Source: Halobacteriovoraceae bacterium (GTDB taxonomy: Bacteria > Bdellovibrionota > Bacteriovoracia > Bacteriovoracales > Bacteriovoracaceae). Taken from it: a stretch of 64,000 bases of DNA. The notes under the pieces were generated by a model. That model did no database searches. It had not been told where the DNA came from and was given only the letters and a program-made list of their open reading frames with translations. The stretch lies in assembly GCA_002712005.1 (NCBI GenBank), contig PASP01000004.1, positions 548,064 through 612,063 of the forward strand. The letters are read 5' to 3'. Positions 25,677 through 33,002 of this stretch are shown in pieces. The position numbers were made by a program, and so were the translations under genes. Numbering within the stretch: the stretch's first letter is position 1; every line of letters starts with the position of its first letter.

Positions 25677-26275
25677 CAATATCCACAAGAACTGAAATAA
25701 TCATTAACAAATTGAAGATTGAGATTTTTATAAATCGTATGAGTATACAGCTTCTTTAGAAGATTCTTTCTTTGTGTGAAACTCTTCTTTTTACTTTGTT
25801 GAATGAGTGACTTTAATAACTCTTCAGCATTGTAAGTAATATCTTCATTTAAAATTACAAGACAATAGCATCCAAGATTATGAATAAGCTCATCTCTAGT
25901 TCTATCTTTACCCATTTTATTTTCATTATTATGAATAGACCCATCAACTTCAATGAAGATGCCATAATCAATTAAATAGAAATCAATAGATCTATGGCCA
26001 ACTCTAATAGAGGGAATAAACTTAATCTTTTGCTTCTTTAGTATTGCCTCTAAGTACAATTCACTCTCAGTCCTAACTTCATCTAGATTTAGCTCTCTTC
26101 TAAGTTTTCGACATGCAATTAGATAAAGTCCTTTCAAGTCTTCCAAGAATTTCTTATTTCTATTCTTACGACTCAAAGCGTTTATTAGCTTAATAATTTC
26201 ATCTTCATGACTCAGGATACTCTCTAGCTTGATTAACTCCTGATGCTCTAACCTTAGATCTCTTGAAATTCCCAT
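25673..26275 (-). CDS. DUF559-type (restriction endonuclease-like fold) protein
   Basis: About 200 residues from the ATG at 26275; a TTG nine nt upstream is an alternative. The first 80 residues are a basic helical region. Residues about 75-150 fit the DUF559/Vsr-like nuclease fold: ESELYLEAILKKQKIKFIPS, then VGHRSIDFYLIDYGIFIEVDGSIHN, and RDELIHNLGCYCLVILNEDI. The conserved Glu, Asp and E-V-D-G residues give the expected metal site. DUF559 proteins occur in mobile elements and near restriction genes, with mostly unproved function. The C-terminus has a Lys/Gln-rich segment and ends SSCGYC. It may cut DNA of competing phage or take part in element processing. Confidence 0.8.
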   Translation of the reverse strand: MGISRDLRLEHQELIKLESILSHEDEIIKLINALSRKNRNKKFLEDLKGLYLIACRKLRRELNLDEVRTESELYLEAILKKQKIKFIPSIRVGHRSIDFYLIDYGIFIEVDGSIHNNENKMGKDRTRDELIHNLGCYCLVILNEDITYNAEELLKSLIQQSKKKSFTQRKNLLKKLYTHTIYKNLNLQFVNDYFSSCGYC

Positions 26276-26457
26276 ACACAACAACCTATCCGTTACAAAA
26301 TGCTTAACGGCCCAAACAGTAATTAAAACTGATAGTTACAACAATCTCCAACTCAACGAGTCGCAAAAAAGTTTTATTCTCTCTTGCCCTTGAAATTGGT
26401 GGTTGATATGACCAGTGGAGCACAGATTTAACTTTAATTGTTGGTACTTTTAGTGAC

Positions 26458-27162
26458 ATGAAACTTTCAATCGAACCTGAACATTTTAAATATATCGACC
26501 CTAAAGATATTGGTGACTTTGAGCCACAAGAAGTCTCTACAATTCTCGATAATTATTGGAATAAGTACCTAGTTAATGAGCTTGAGAACCACAACCTAGA
26601 AGAAGATAGAGTGAAGAACTATATTCTATCGCTCTTAAGCCTAATGCATCCAAAATCCAAAACTGGATCACTAGAAGATAATGCAAAAAAGAAGCAAAAA
26701 GAGCGTATTCTCAAATCATTCAATCTTCATAAGACTCAACTAGAAGAAGTAAATAGCTCTATTCGATCACTCCCTCTAAAGCACTCAAGGGTATTAGAGC
26801 TTACTTACTATCTTCTCTATGGAAATAAGAATAAGTTTTCAAAAGAGCTAAAGTTCAAGTCATTGCACAAAGGCTGTATGTTCACAGCAAAACTTCTTTG
26901 CCTCCTAGGCCTTGATAACAATGATTCAGAAGAGAATCAAAAGTTTCTATCGGTTCTCTCTCAACTCGATAACCCTGAAATCGTCGACGAATACAAGTTA
27001 AACCTACTCAATGACAGGGCCATGATCACTTCACAATCCCTTAGAAAGAAGCTTAAAGACTATGACCCTTTTCAGACTGAAGGCTTCTACAAGGGATTTG
27101 CGCTATCCAGCACAAACAAAGTCATTAAAATCTCCAATGTCACTAAAAGTACCAACAATTAG
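26458..27162 (+). CDS. Unknown satellite protein upstream of xis (possible replication or regulatory role)
   Basis: This 234-residue protein has no recognised domain. It is mainly helical and charged, with a basic central part (LPLKHSRVLELTYYLLYGNKNK) followed by HKGCMFTAKLLCLLGLD. The mid-region resembles a helix-turn-helix or winged-helix arrangement but lacks a clear family motif. It lies alone on the plus strand, 77 bp before the excisionase-like gene, so the three may share a transcript. The place between the regulators and int is where small satellites often keep replication-initiation or induction genes; that role is only inferred. The 173-bp gap upstream (26285-26457) shows no clear gene. 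Confidence 0.65.
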   Translation: MKLSIEPEHFKYIDPKDIGDFEPQEVSTILDNYWNKYLVNELENHNLEEDRVKNYILSLLSLMHPKSKTGSLEDNAKKKQKERILKSFNLHKTQLEEVNSSIRSLPLKHSRVLELTYYLLYGNKNKFSKELKFKSLHKGCMFTAKLLCLLGLDNNDSEENQKFLSVLSQLDNPEIVDEYKLNLLNDRAMITSQSLRKKLKDYDPFQTEGFYKGFALSSTNKVIKISNVTKSTNN

Positions 27163-27196
27163 TTAAGAAACCTGCATATCCTCCATTTGTATCGAT

Positions 27197-27236
27197 ACGA
27201 AATATAACGAAATGCTATGAAATATAGCGAAATGGA
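27197..27236 (+). repeat. Four phased 10-bp repeats before the excisionase-like gene
   Basis: Four adjacent units are ACGAAATATA, ACGAAATGCT, ATGAAATATA and GCGAAATGGA. GAAAT recurs exactly every 10 bp, which puts the sites on one face of the helix. The last unit merges with the GGAG ribosome site of the next gene. The same unit occurs in reverse orientation near the left end (20492-20521). Confidence 0.85.
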
Positions 27237-27239
27237 GAT

Positions 27240-27458
27240 ATGAATATGGAAAGTATATTAAATTCGAATATTAGTGAAGAGTGGTTAGATTTTAAATCAG
27301 CTGCCAAGTACCTAGGGATAACAGAAAATAACCTCAGAATAAGAGTTCACAGAGGCCAAATGACCCCCTCAGGAAGACTAGGAAAGCTTTTAAAGTTTAA
27401 AAGAGAAGACCTTGATAATTATTTGATTATCTCTAACAAGGAGAGAATCAATGATTAA
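27240..27458 (+). CDS. xis: Excisionase-like helix-turn-helix protein (HTH_17/MerR-like)
   Basis: This 72-residue protein matches the small HTH_17 excisionase group: SEEWLDFKSAAKYLGITENNLRIRVHRGQMTPSGRLGKLLKFKREDLDNYL. These proteins bind repeated DNA sites and bend the DNA to steer the integrase toward excision. It starts at ATG 27240, right after the phased 10-bp repeats that are its probable binding sites, so it may also repress its own gene. It overlaps the integrase gene by 8 bp. Confidence 0.82.
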   Translation: MNMESILNSNISEEWLDFKSAAKYLGITENNLRIRVHRGQMTPSGRLGKLLKFKREDLDNYLIISNKERIND

Positions 27459-28608
27459 GCAATACACCTATCAAAACAAAAAATACTATATGGTTCAAAT
27501 AAGTGTAACGGGACCAAATGGTAAAAGATGCCAAAGAAAAGCTACAAAGAACCCTAGAACAAAAGCTCGATTTGCCTCTAAATTAGCTGCCTCCAAATAT
27601 GAATTTGAGTTCAGAAAAGAGGTTGAAGCAAAGCTTCTTGGTGAAATTGGTAATCCTACTTTTTCAGAGTGGCAAAGAACTTTCTTAAATCATTTTAGTA
27701 CACAGTTAAAAGTAGGAACAATGATGCAATACAATGGCGATCTTAAAAAATGGACTCCTCAATGGTTTATGAATAAGAGGATTAAAAATATCTCCAAGGA
27801 CGACTTAACGACTCTTATCTTTCGTGAGATGAAGCAAAAAGGTGCAACACAATTCACCCAAAAGAGAATTCTCAAAGGGATTAGAAGAGTGCTTCAGTAC
27901 GCATACGAAGAAGGAGTCATTGCCAGAAATCCATGCATAGGAATAAAAGTAGATATCCCTGAGAGAACTAAGGCAGTTCTAAACTCTTCAGAAGCGAGTA
28001 AGCTTCTTCTTGAAGCCAAACGAGTTGAACATAGGTTTTACTATATCTGGGCATTTGCTTTATTTTCAGGGCTAAGAAATGGTGAACTTTATGGACTTAG
28101 ATGGACTGATGTTGATCTAGAAGGAAGAAAGCTTCGTATTTCATCCCAATGGACAAATAAGGATGGCTATCATTCAACAAAGACCAGTAAGGTCAGAGTC
28201 GTACCAATAAATGATTCGCTTGAGAGAGTTTTAAAAGAACTTCGAAATATTGGTCCATTTGAAGAAGAGCTTAAAGGCCTTAAGAAAACAACAGTTTACT
28301 TTGATGACTTAGTTCTTCCTAGGCTTCGAGAATGGCGAAATGGTGAACAGGCCCAAGTTTTAAGAGAGTTTTGCAAAGCAATATGTATTACAAGTGTGAA
28401 GTTTCACGATTTAAGAGCAACGTTCATTACAAACCTCTTAAGTCAAAATACTCCTACTTCTGTAGTTATGGCGATTGCTGGACACTCAAAACTAAGTTCA
28501 ACAGAGCAGTATTTAAGATTAGCAGGTATTCCCGTACAAGGAGCAACTGATAACTTAAGCTTTGAGCTCCCCAAGCAAGTCTATGGCACAGTATTGAAAA
28601 TGATCTAA
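27451..28608 (+). CDS. int: Tyrosine recombinase (integrase)
   Basis: The 385-residue protein has an N-terminal arm-binding-like part (VQISVTGPNGKRCQRKATKN), a SAM-like core-binding domain (about 70-170), and the catalytic domain. The catalytic residues are in FSGLRNGELYGLRW (Arg), KFHDLRATFITNLL (His-x-x-Arg) and AGHSKLSSTEQYLR (His and nucleophile Tyr). It ends 73 bp before the right att core, as integrases do. It recombines the 21-bp core in tRNA-Pro. Translation is coupled to xis by the 8-bp overlap. The N-terminal arm-type domain suggests use of the 10-bp repeats as arm sites. Confidence 0.95.
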   Translation: MIKQYTYQNKKYYMVQISVTGPNGKRCQRKATKNPRTKARFASKLAASKYEFEFRKEVEAKLLGEIGNPTFSEWQRTFLNHFSTQLKVGTMMQYNGDLKKWTPQWFMNKRIKNISKDDLTTLIFREMKQKGATQFTQKRILKGIRRVLQYAYEEGVIARNPCIGIKVDIPERTKAVLNSSEASKLLLEAKRVEHRFYYIWAFALFSGLRNGELYGLRWTDVDLEGRKLRISSQWTNKDGYHSTKTSKVRVVPINDSLERVLKELRNIGPFEEELKGLKKTTVYFDDLVLPRLREWRNGEQAQVLREFCKAICITSVKFHDLRATFITNLLSQNTPTSVVMAIAGHSKLSSTEQYLRLAGIPVQGATDNLSFELPKQVYGTVLKMI

Positions 28609-28681
28609 CAATTGAAAATGTGACTTTGTGCTACCAAGTTTTTAAAAAGATCAATAAAGCTAGGTAGTTACAAAGTTACAT

Positions 28682-28702
28682 TCATTCCGACCATTCTAAA
28701 AA
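28682..28702 (+). repeat. Right attachment core (attR) of the integrated element
   Basis: Identical over 21 bp to 20381-20401. Beyond it, AGCCTAAAC differs from the left copy, so this is the old chromosome sequence that followed tRNA-Pro before integration. The stop of the next minus-strand gene lies 4 bp further on. Confidence 0.92.
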
Positions 28703-28705
28703 AGC

Positions 28706-29836
28706 CTAAACTTCATAGAATATTTGATAATATGAAACTTTCGAAATAATCATAACTCGTAGTATATAACTCATTATTAAAATTAAAATAAAACTCAAGA
28801 CCGGCCTTTTCCCAACCCTCTTTCCGATAAGCATCCCACCACTAGATATCAACCAGAATAATAGGGTGGAAAAAAGCATAGTAACTCCAAAACTCCTAAG
28901 ACCAAAAAAGTTGAGTTTTAATTGATGTACCAAAGAATTCATAATGAAATCAAAGTAAGGAATAAGTAGTAATAGAAGGTTGATAATAAAAAACTTCCCC
29001 TTTTCTGAAATAAACCTTTTAGTCCTCACTTTAAGGGGAAACTTAGAATGTGTATAAATATGTAAAAAGATCAGGGGAATTATGGAGAAAAAAAGCCAAG
29101 TAAACTCTGAAACTGCTGAATACCAACAACCTAGATTCCTAGAATTAGTCAAACGAATATCTTCCAACTGCTCATTTTTAGTTTTAAATTCAGAATTGGA
29201 TATATGAATAAGGTCTATATCTATATTATATAGTTCGTTTCCATATAAAATCTTAAACTGAAACCTTTTGGGACTCGGAGGCTCAACATCTTGCTCCCAG
29301 CCTTTTTCCTCAGAGTAGGACTCTTTAATGGTCTTCATCCCCATAGTATAAGAAAAAAAATTATAATCTAAATTATCATTTATCCAACGCTTTCTAATTT
29401 CATATTTTTCAGGAAAAGCCTCTGGACTCTTTTTAAATCCAAATAAATTTTCAAAAAAACCTAACTCTACTCGCTCGCCATAAATCCATACACCATTGTT
29501 ATAAACGAACCTATCTTCTCCAGAAATATATAATTTTGGAAAATAGCCTTCTGGACTATACTTATCCCACGTTTTGAGATTTGATGAGAAAGACTCTTTA
29601 TCAGTTTTCTTCTTGAGAAACACAATCGGCTTACCTAAACTTGATCTTAACGTTTGTGTACTAGATATATCAAAATAGCTTTTTTCTTTTTTTATATATA
29701 GACCCCTCGGAAGGCTTTCTTCTACAATTTTAATTTTTGGTTTCCATAATAAATTCTTATATGGCCGAATCTGAGGAGAACAAGAGAAGCTTTTGTTACA
29801 AAAAATCGAGACGATTAAAAATATAAGTACCTTCAT
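28706..29836 (-). CDS. Membrane protein of unknown function
   Basis: The 376-residue protein begins with a signal peptide (MKVLIFLIVSIFCNKSFSC). A soluble beta-rich part of about 220 residues follows, then about four hydrophobic segments in the last 140 residues (AVSEFTWLFFSIIPLIFLHIY, FFIINLLLLLIPY, VTMLFSTLLFWLIS, VLSFILILIMSYILRVM). No family is recognised. It is core chromosome, not element, because it starts beyond the right att core. Its 3' end used to lie next to tRNA-Pro. Low GC and high Phe/Lys/Ile make it look close to the element in composition. Confidence 0.7.
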   Translation of the reverse strand: MKVLIFLIVSIFCNKSFSCSPQIRPYKNLLWKPKIKIVEESLPRGLYIKKEKSYFDISSTQTLRSSLGKPIVFLKKKTDKESFSSNLKTWDKYSPEGYFPKLYISGEDRFVYNNGVWIYGERVELGFFENLFGFKKSPEAFPEKYEIRKRWINDNLDYNFFSYTMGMKTIKESYSEEKGWEQDVEPPSPKRFQFKILYGNELYNIDIDLIHISNSEFKTKNEQLEDIRLTNSRNLGCWYSAVSEFTWLFFSIIPLIFLHIYTHSKFPLKVRTKRFISEKGKFFIINLLLLLIPYFDFIMNSLVHQLKLNFFGLRSFGVTMLFSTLLFWLISSGGMLIGKRVGKRPVLSFILILIMSYILRVMIISKVSYYQIFYEV

Positions 29837-30145
29837 ATGGTAAATTATAGATCAAGTTCGTAATCGTTTAAAACGCTTTCAAAAAAAGCCTTAGTCGTGA
29901 ATATCGAAATACAAGAATTCTTAATATATAGATAAATCAGAGAAAATGGCATTGAAAGTATGTTTTATAAATCTGAAGAAAGCATCTTCAGGAACAAGAT
30001 TTCCTTATGTTTTCTTTAAACTTGAGTAAATCTCTTTTTCCAAATGTTTAGAAAACTAAAAATAAACTACTCATCTCCAAGAATTAAGCTTACGTCATTT
30101 TTTTTATAAATGAGTTAACGATAATCATAAACTTATGGAGTAATT
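29837..30145. other. 309-bp intergenic region
   Basis: No gene is supported. A perfect 7-bp inverted repeat, CTGAAGA/TCTTCAG around AAGCA (29973-29991), lies about 155 bp before the ferritin-like gene and could be an operator or RNA stem. No certain -35/-10 pair is seen. Confidence 0.5.
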
Positions 30146-30580
30146 ATGAGTACAAAATCAGACAAAATTAAAGAAATCATTAAAGGCGAAAGAGCTGCAG
30201 TTGAAACTTATGGACAAGTTTTCGAAAAATATGGAGCTGATTCTCAAATCGATAAGCTGAGATATTTTTCTAAAGACCATAAAGAAGCAGTAATGGAGCT
30301 TAACAACATTGCTCGTCAAAATAATATTGAAATTCCAGAGTCTTCCGGAGCATGGGGATCATGGAGTAAATTAGTTACAGGAACAGCAAAAATGCTCGGC
30401 GAAAAGTCAGCTCTTAAGGCACTAAAAGAGGGTGAAGAGCATGGACTTAAAGAATATGAAGATCTTCTAAGTTCTTCAAGTGTTCCAACTCAACTTAAAA
30501 CAATGGTTCAAGATAAGTTTATCCCAATGCAGAGAAAGCATATCCAAGATATTGATTCTCTTATGTCTAGAGTGAGCTAA
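30146..30580 (+). CDS. DUF2383 (PA2169-type) four-helix protein
   Basis: The 144-residue protein is a ferritin-like four-helix bundle of the DUF2383 type: IKGERAAVETYGQVFEKYG, then LRYFSKDHKEAVMELNNIARQNN, GAWGSWSKLVTGTAKMLGEKSALKALKEGEEHGLKEYEDLL, and a final helix DKFIPMQRKHIQDIDSLM. The repeated Glu and His residues (ExxH-like positions) suggest a metal site, although iron binding is not shown for this family. It is followed 53 bp later by the PfpI-like gene on the same strand, and such pairs often occur in stress loci. Confidence 0.8.
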   Translation: MSTKSDKIKEIIKGERAAVETYGQVFEKYGADSQIDKLRYFSKDHKEAVMELNNIARQNNIEIPESSGAWGSWSKLVTGTAKMLGEKSALKALKEGEEHGLKEYEDLLSSSSVPTQLKTMVQDKFIPMQRKHIQDIDSLMSRVS

Positions 30581-30633
30581 GAGCGACAAGCTTTATTTTT
30601 TGAGCAATTTAAAATCATAGATATGGAGGTTAC

Positions 30634-31191
30634 ATGAGTATAAAAAATAAAAAAGTAGCAATTCTTGCAACAGATGGATTTGAAGAGTCAGAACTTTCAA
30701 GCCCTAAAAAAGCTTTGGAAGAGGCTGGAGCTACTGCTGTCATTGTTTCTCCGAAAAGTGGCTCAATTAAGTCATGGAAAGGAACAGACTGGAGCAAGGA
30801 ATATCAAGTCGATATGACTTTATCAGAAGCGAATGCTGATGATTTTGATGCCCTCGTACTTCCGGGTGGTGTGATTAACCCTGACCAGTTAAGAAAGGAT
30901 GATAAAGCTATCTCTTTCGTAAAAAGTTTCTTTAACGGAAAGACTCAACGTCCTGTTGCCTCAATCTGTCACGGTCCATTGACTCTTATCAATGCCGATG
31001 TTGTTAGAGGACGTAGAATGACCTCTTATGATTCTATTCGTAAAGACCTCGAAAATGCTGGGGCCAAGTGGATGGATGAAGAAGTTGTTTGCGACCAGGG
31101 TCTAGTGACTTCAAGAAATCCTAACGATCTAGATGCTTTTAATAGCAAGCTAATCGAAGAGATTGATGAAGGTAGACATAAAATTGTCTAA
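30634..31191 (+). CDS. DJ-1/PfpI family protein (YhbO/GSP18-like)
   Basis: The 185-residue protein has the PfpI layout: KKVAILATDGFEESEL with the conserved Glu, FDALVLPGG, and the nucleophile elbow ASICHGPLTL with Cys. The C-terminal RRMTSYDSIRKDLENAGAKWMDEEVVCDQGLVTSRNPNDLDAF is typical of the YhbO/GSP18 subgroup. Members are stress proteins with glyoxalase, deglycase or protease activity reported for different ones; which applies is unknown here. It is preceded by the ribosome site GGAGGT and the DUF2383 gene, with which it probably forms an operon. An intrinsic terminator follows directly. Confidence 0.9.
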   Translation: MSIKNKKVAILATDGFEESELSSPKKALEEAGATAVIVSPKSGSIKSWKGTDWSKEYQVDMTLSEANADDFDALVLPGGVINPDQLRKDDKAISFVKSFFNGKTQRPVASICHGPLTLINADVVRGRRMTSYDSIRKDLENAGAKWMDEEVVCDQGLVTSRNPNDLDAFNSKLIEEIDEGRHKIV

Positions 31192-31205
31192 TCACTGATC
31201 AAGAG

Positions 31206-31240
31206 AAATAAGGCGTTTCGGCGCCTTATTTCTTTTTCTT
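31206..31240 (+). terminator. Intrinsic terminator after the PfpI-like gene
   Basis: AAATAAGGCG and CGCCTTATTT form a perfect 10-bp stem around TTTCGG, followed by CTTTTTCTTT. The stem overlaps the stop region of the convergent 161-aa gene, so it may end both transcripts. Confidence 0.92.
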
Positions 31241-31711
31241 TGTTAAAATTAGGTTTTCTGAGGATTGAAGATGTCCTTCATAGCAATCAACAATTTCTAA
31301 GGCACCTGGTGTATCACAGAAACTTTTTCTATCTACAACTTTTAAAGTCTTTCCCATTACATCTAAGCATTTCATTTCTTCTATAAAAAATTGACTCTTT
31401 TCAAGTACTTCTTTCTCGATTTTCTTGTAACGAGATAAATCAATCTTTTGTTCCTCATAGCATTTCAAGGGCTCAGTGCTTACCACTTGAACCTTGGTAA
31501 GAACCCCTTTCAGAACGACTTTCGTGTGGTCGAGATTTCTTCTTTTTAAATATGAGAGATTGGAGAATTCTCTTTTTTTGCAACTTAGAACTTTAACTTC
31601 ATAAGAAGTACAGGGGATATGATTTACCCACGAAGCAAACTTTGCTTGCGCTGAAGAAGATAATCCTAAACATAGTAAAAAAACCTTTAAAGCAACAATC
31701 CTAACCATCAT
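31226..31711 (-). CDS. Small exported Cys-containing protein, unknown function
   Basis: The 161-residue protein has a signal peptide (VALKVFLLCLGLSSSAQA, cleavage near residue 23). The mature part is basic with six or seven Cys (PCTSYEVKVLSCKKRE, LKCYEEQ, MKCLDV, FCDTPGALEIVDCYEG), enough for three disulfides. No family is known. An in-frame second Met follows the first, so the exact start is open. It ends inside the bidirectional terminator and starts 5 bp after the stop of the 428-aa gene, with which it may form a transcript. Confidence 0.7.
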   Translation of the reverse strand: MMVRIVALKVFLLCLGLSSSAQAKFASWVNHIPCTSYEVKVLSCKKREFSNLSYLKRRNLDHTKVVLKGVLTKVQVVSTEPLKCYEEQKIDLSRYKKIEKEVLEKSQFFIEEMKCLDVMGKTLKVVDRKSFCDTPGALEIVDCYEGHLQSSENLILTKKKK

Positions 31712-31715
31712 TACA

Positions 31716-33002
31716 TCACCCCTTCTTTGAATCCTTTAATCCCTTTGCACGAATTGGCAAATAACCTGCCTCACCATCAAATGCTAAGTGTAATAAGTCG
31801 CCTTTCTTTAATATCACTTCTCGATTCAGACGAATTCCTCCTGGTTTTTCACTGGGAGTAACTCGAATGGGATATTCATCATTTTGTCCCATTAAACTAA
31901 TAATATGACCTCTTCTTTGCTTGAAAAAAGATTTCTCACTTTCACTATAGAAAAAAGGACTTTCTAAAAGGGCGACCTCTGTCTTGGCCTTAAGAGGTAT
32001 AAGTTGAATGGGGATATTTAGAAGCTTAATAGACTCACCTTCTATAAGAACTTGTTCTTCTTGTATTTGAAAAAAACCATTGTGAGTAGAATGCCCATCA
32101 CCTACAAAATAAGAGGCTTCACAGTTTTCCTTTTTGAAAATCCTTATCTCCTGAAGTTTATTATGTAAGGAAACTTTCTTTTTAATTTCTTGAGCGCTAA
32201 GTTTTGAATCTAATTTCCCTAAGCACAGATGACCTAGGGCAAGGCCCGGATCATTGGGATCTTTCCCATAGGTCTTTAGAAATCTAAAAAACTCATCTTT
32301 TGTATCAACATCTATTTTTTGATGCCCAAAATGAATATCAAACTCTCCACTAAGCACATCTAGTGGTCTAATCGCCGACTCGAATATTTCCTCGTCTTTA
32401 TCAAGAAAAACTTCCCACCAAGTCTTACCAATAATCCCGTAATGTAGAACGAGATCCCCAAAGTCTATATCCATTGAAAAATCATTTAACATTTCAGGAG
32501 AGAGGCGAAACTGCTGACGTTCTAAGAACTCAACAATAACTGCAGAAAAGGCATCCTTATTCTCTTCATTACGATACAAGCTTTCAAGATCATGAACACA
32601 ATGATTAAGACGAGTAATCGCGCTTTGAACTAAGGGAGAAGAGTTCAAGTAAACTTCACTTGGGCTATGAGCCTCTCCATATAAAACTTCAAAATGGTGG
32701 TGAATCACATTGGCAAAGTCTTGATCAAAATAGCCCTTTCCCCTTTCTTCTATTTTATAAAGCCCTTCAGCGTTAATTATATCGATCGCCTTATTTAATT
32801 GATCAAAAATTTTCTTCTTTTCATCTTCCTCTAGTCTAAAACCTGTAAAACGTGCAAAAAGAGGCTCCTCTTTTATCATGAGTTTCTTTAATTCTTGAAT
32901 CCAAATCCATGCATAGTCTCTGTTTAAAATATTCCACTTTAAAGTGAAGACTTCATTCTTTGTATTTGCAAAGTCAATTTCAACGACAAAAGCGCTACTC
33001 AT
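31716..33002 (-). CDS. Unknown protein, longer member of a tandem paralogue pair
   Basis: The 428-residue protein is related over its first 300 residues to the next gene. Matching segments include FTLKWNILNRDYAWIWI against IHLSWKILDHEISFYWI, ARFTGFRLEE against SRFIGFIEGN, and VIHHHFEVLYG against KIHHHFSFLIG. LNHCVHDLESLYR also matches LNDYVHELESWDR, and FGDLVLHYGIIGKTWWEVFLDKDEEI matches FGDLCLHYDQIGKTWLEVLVDEDEVI. The HHH motif and the HxxxG-x-TW part are shared and may be functional. The extra C-terminal 115 residues are beta-rich and unlike the paralogue. No signal peptide is visible. The two genes overlap by 8 bp. Function is unknown. Confidence 0.72.
   Translation of the reverse strand: MSSAFVVEIDFANTKNEVFTLKWNILNRDYAWIWIQELKKLMIKEEPLFARFTGFRLEEDEKKKIFDQLNKAIDIINAEGLYKIEERGKGYFDQDFANVIHHHFEVLYGEAHSPSEVYLNSSPLVQSAITRLNHCVHDLESLYRNEENKDAFSAVIVEFLERQQFRLSPEMLNDFSMDIDFGDLVLHYGIIGKTWWEVFLDKDEEIFESAIRPLDVLSGEFDIHFGHQKIDVDTKDEFFRFLKTYGKDPNDPGLALGHLCLGKLDSKLSAQEIKKKVSLHNKLQEIRIFKKENCEASYFVGDGHSTHNGFFQIQEEQVLIEGESIKLLNIPIQLIPLKAKTEVALLESPFFYSESEKSFFKQRRGHIISLMGQNDEYPIRVTPSEKPGGIRLNREVILKKGDLLHLAFDGEAGYLPIRAKGLKDSKKG

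Larger units (their letters stand above)
20381..28702. mobile_element. Integrated phage-satellite-like element in tRNA-Pro
   Basis: The 8.3-kb segment is bounded by a 21-bp direct repeat, one copy of which is the end of tRNA-Pro. It carries a tyrosine integrase and excisionase-like gene at the right end, a divergent XRE regulator, a terminase small subunit without any large terminase, capsid, portal or tail gene, a DUF559 nuclease-like gene, two unknown genes, and an ATPase cassette beside the left att. Such a set is typical of PICI-like satellites, which carry their own TerS to package in helper-phage particles. No clear replication gene was recognised; the 234-aa protein at 26458 is the only candidate. 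It could instead be a decayed prophage, but all genes are intact and tightly arranged. Confidence 0.85.

Noticed and set aside
28583-28598. Sigma-54-like TGGCAC near the end of the integrase gene
   Set aside because: The -12 part reads TTGA instead of TTGC, and no gene follows on that strand.
20381-28702. Retron, CRISPR array or toxin-antitoxin locus inside the element
   Set aside because: No reverse transcriptase, no array of repeats with spacers, and no recognisable toxin or antitoxin domain was seen; the phased 10-bp units have no spacers.
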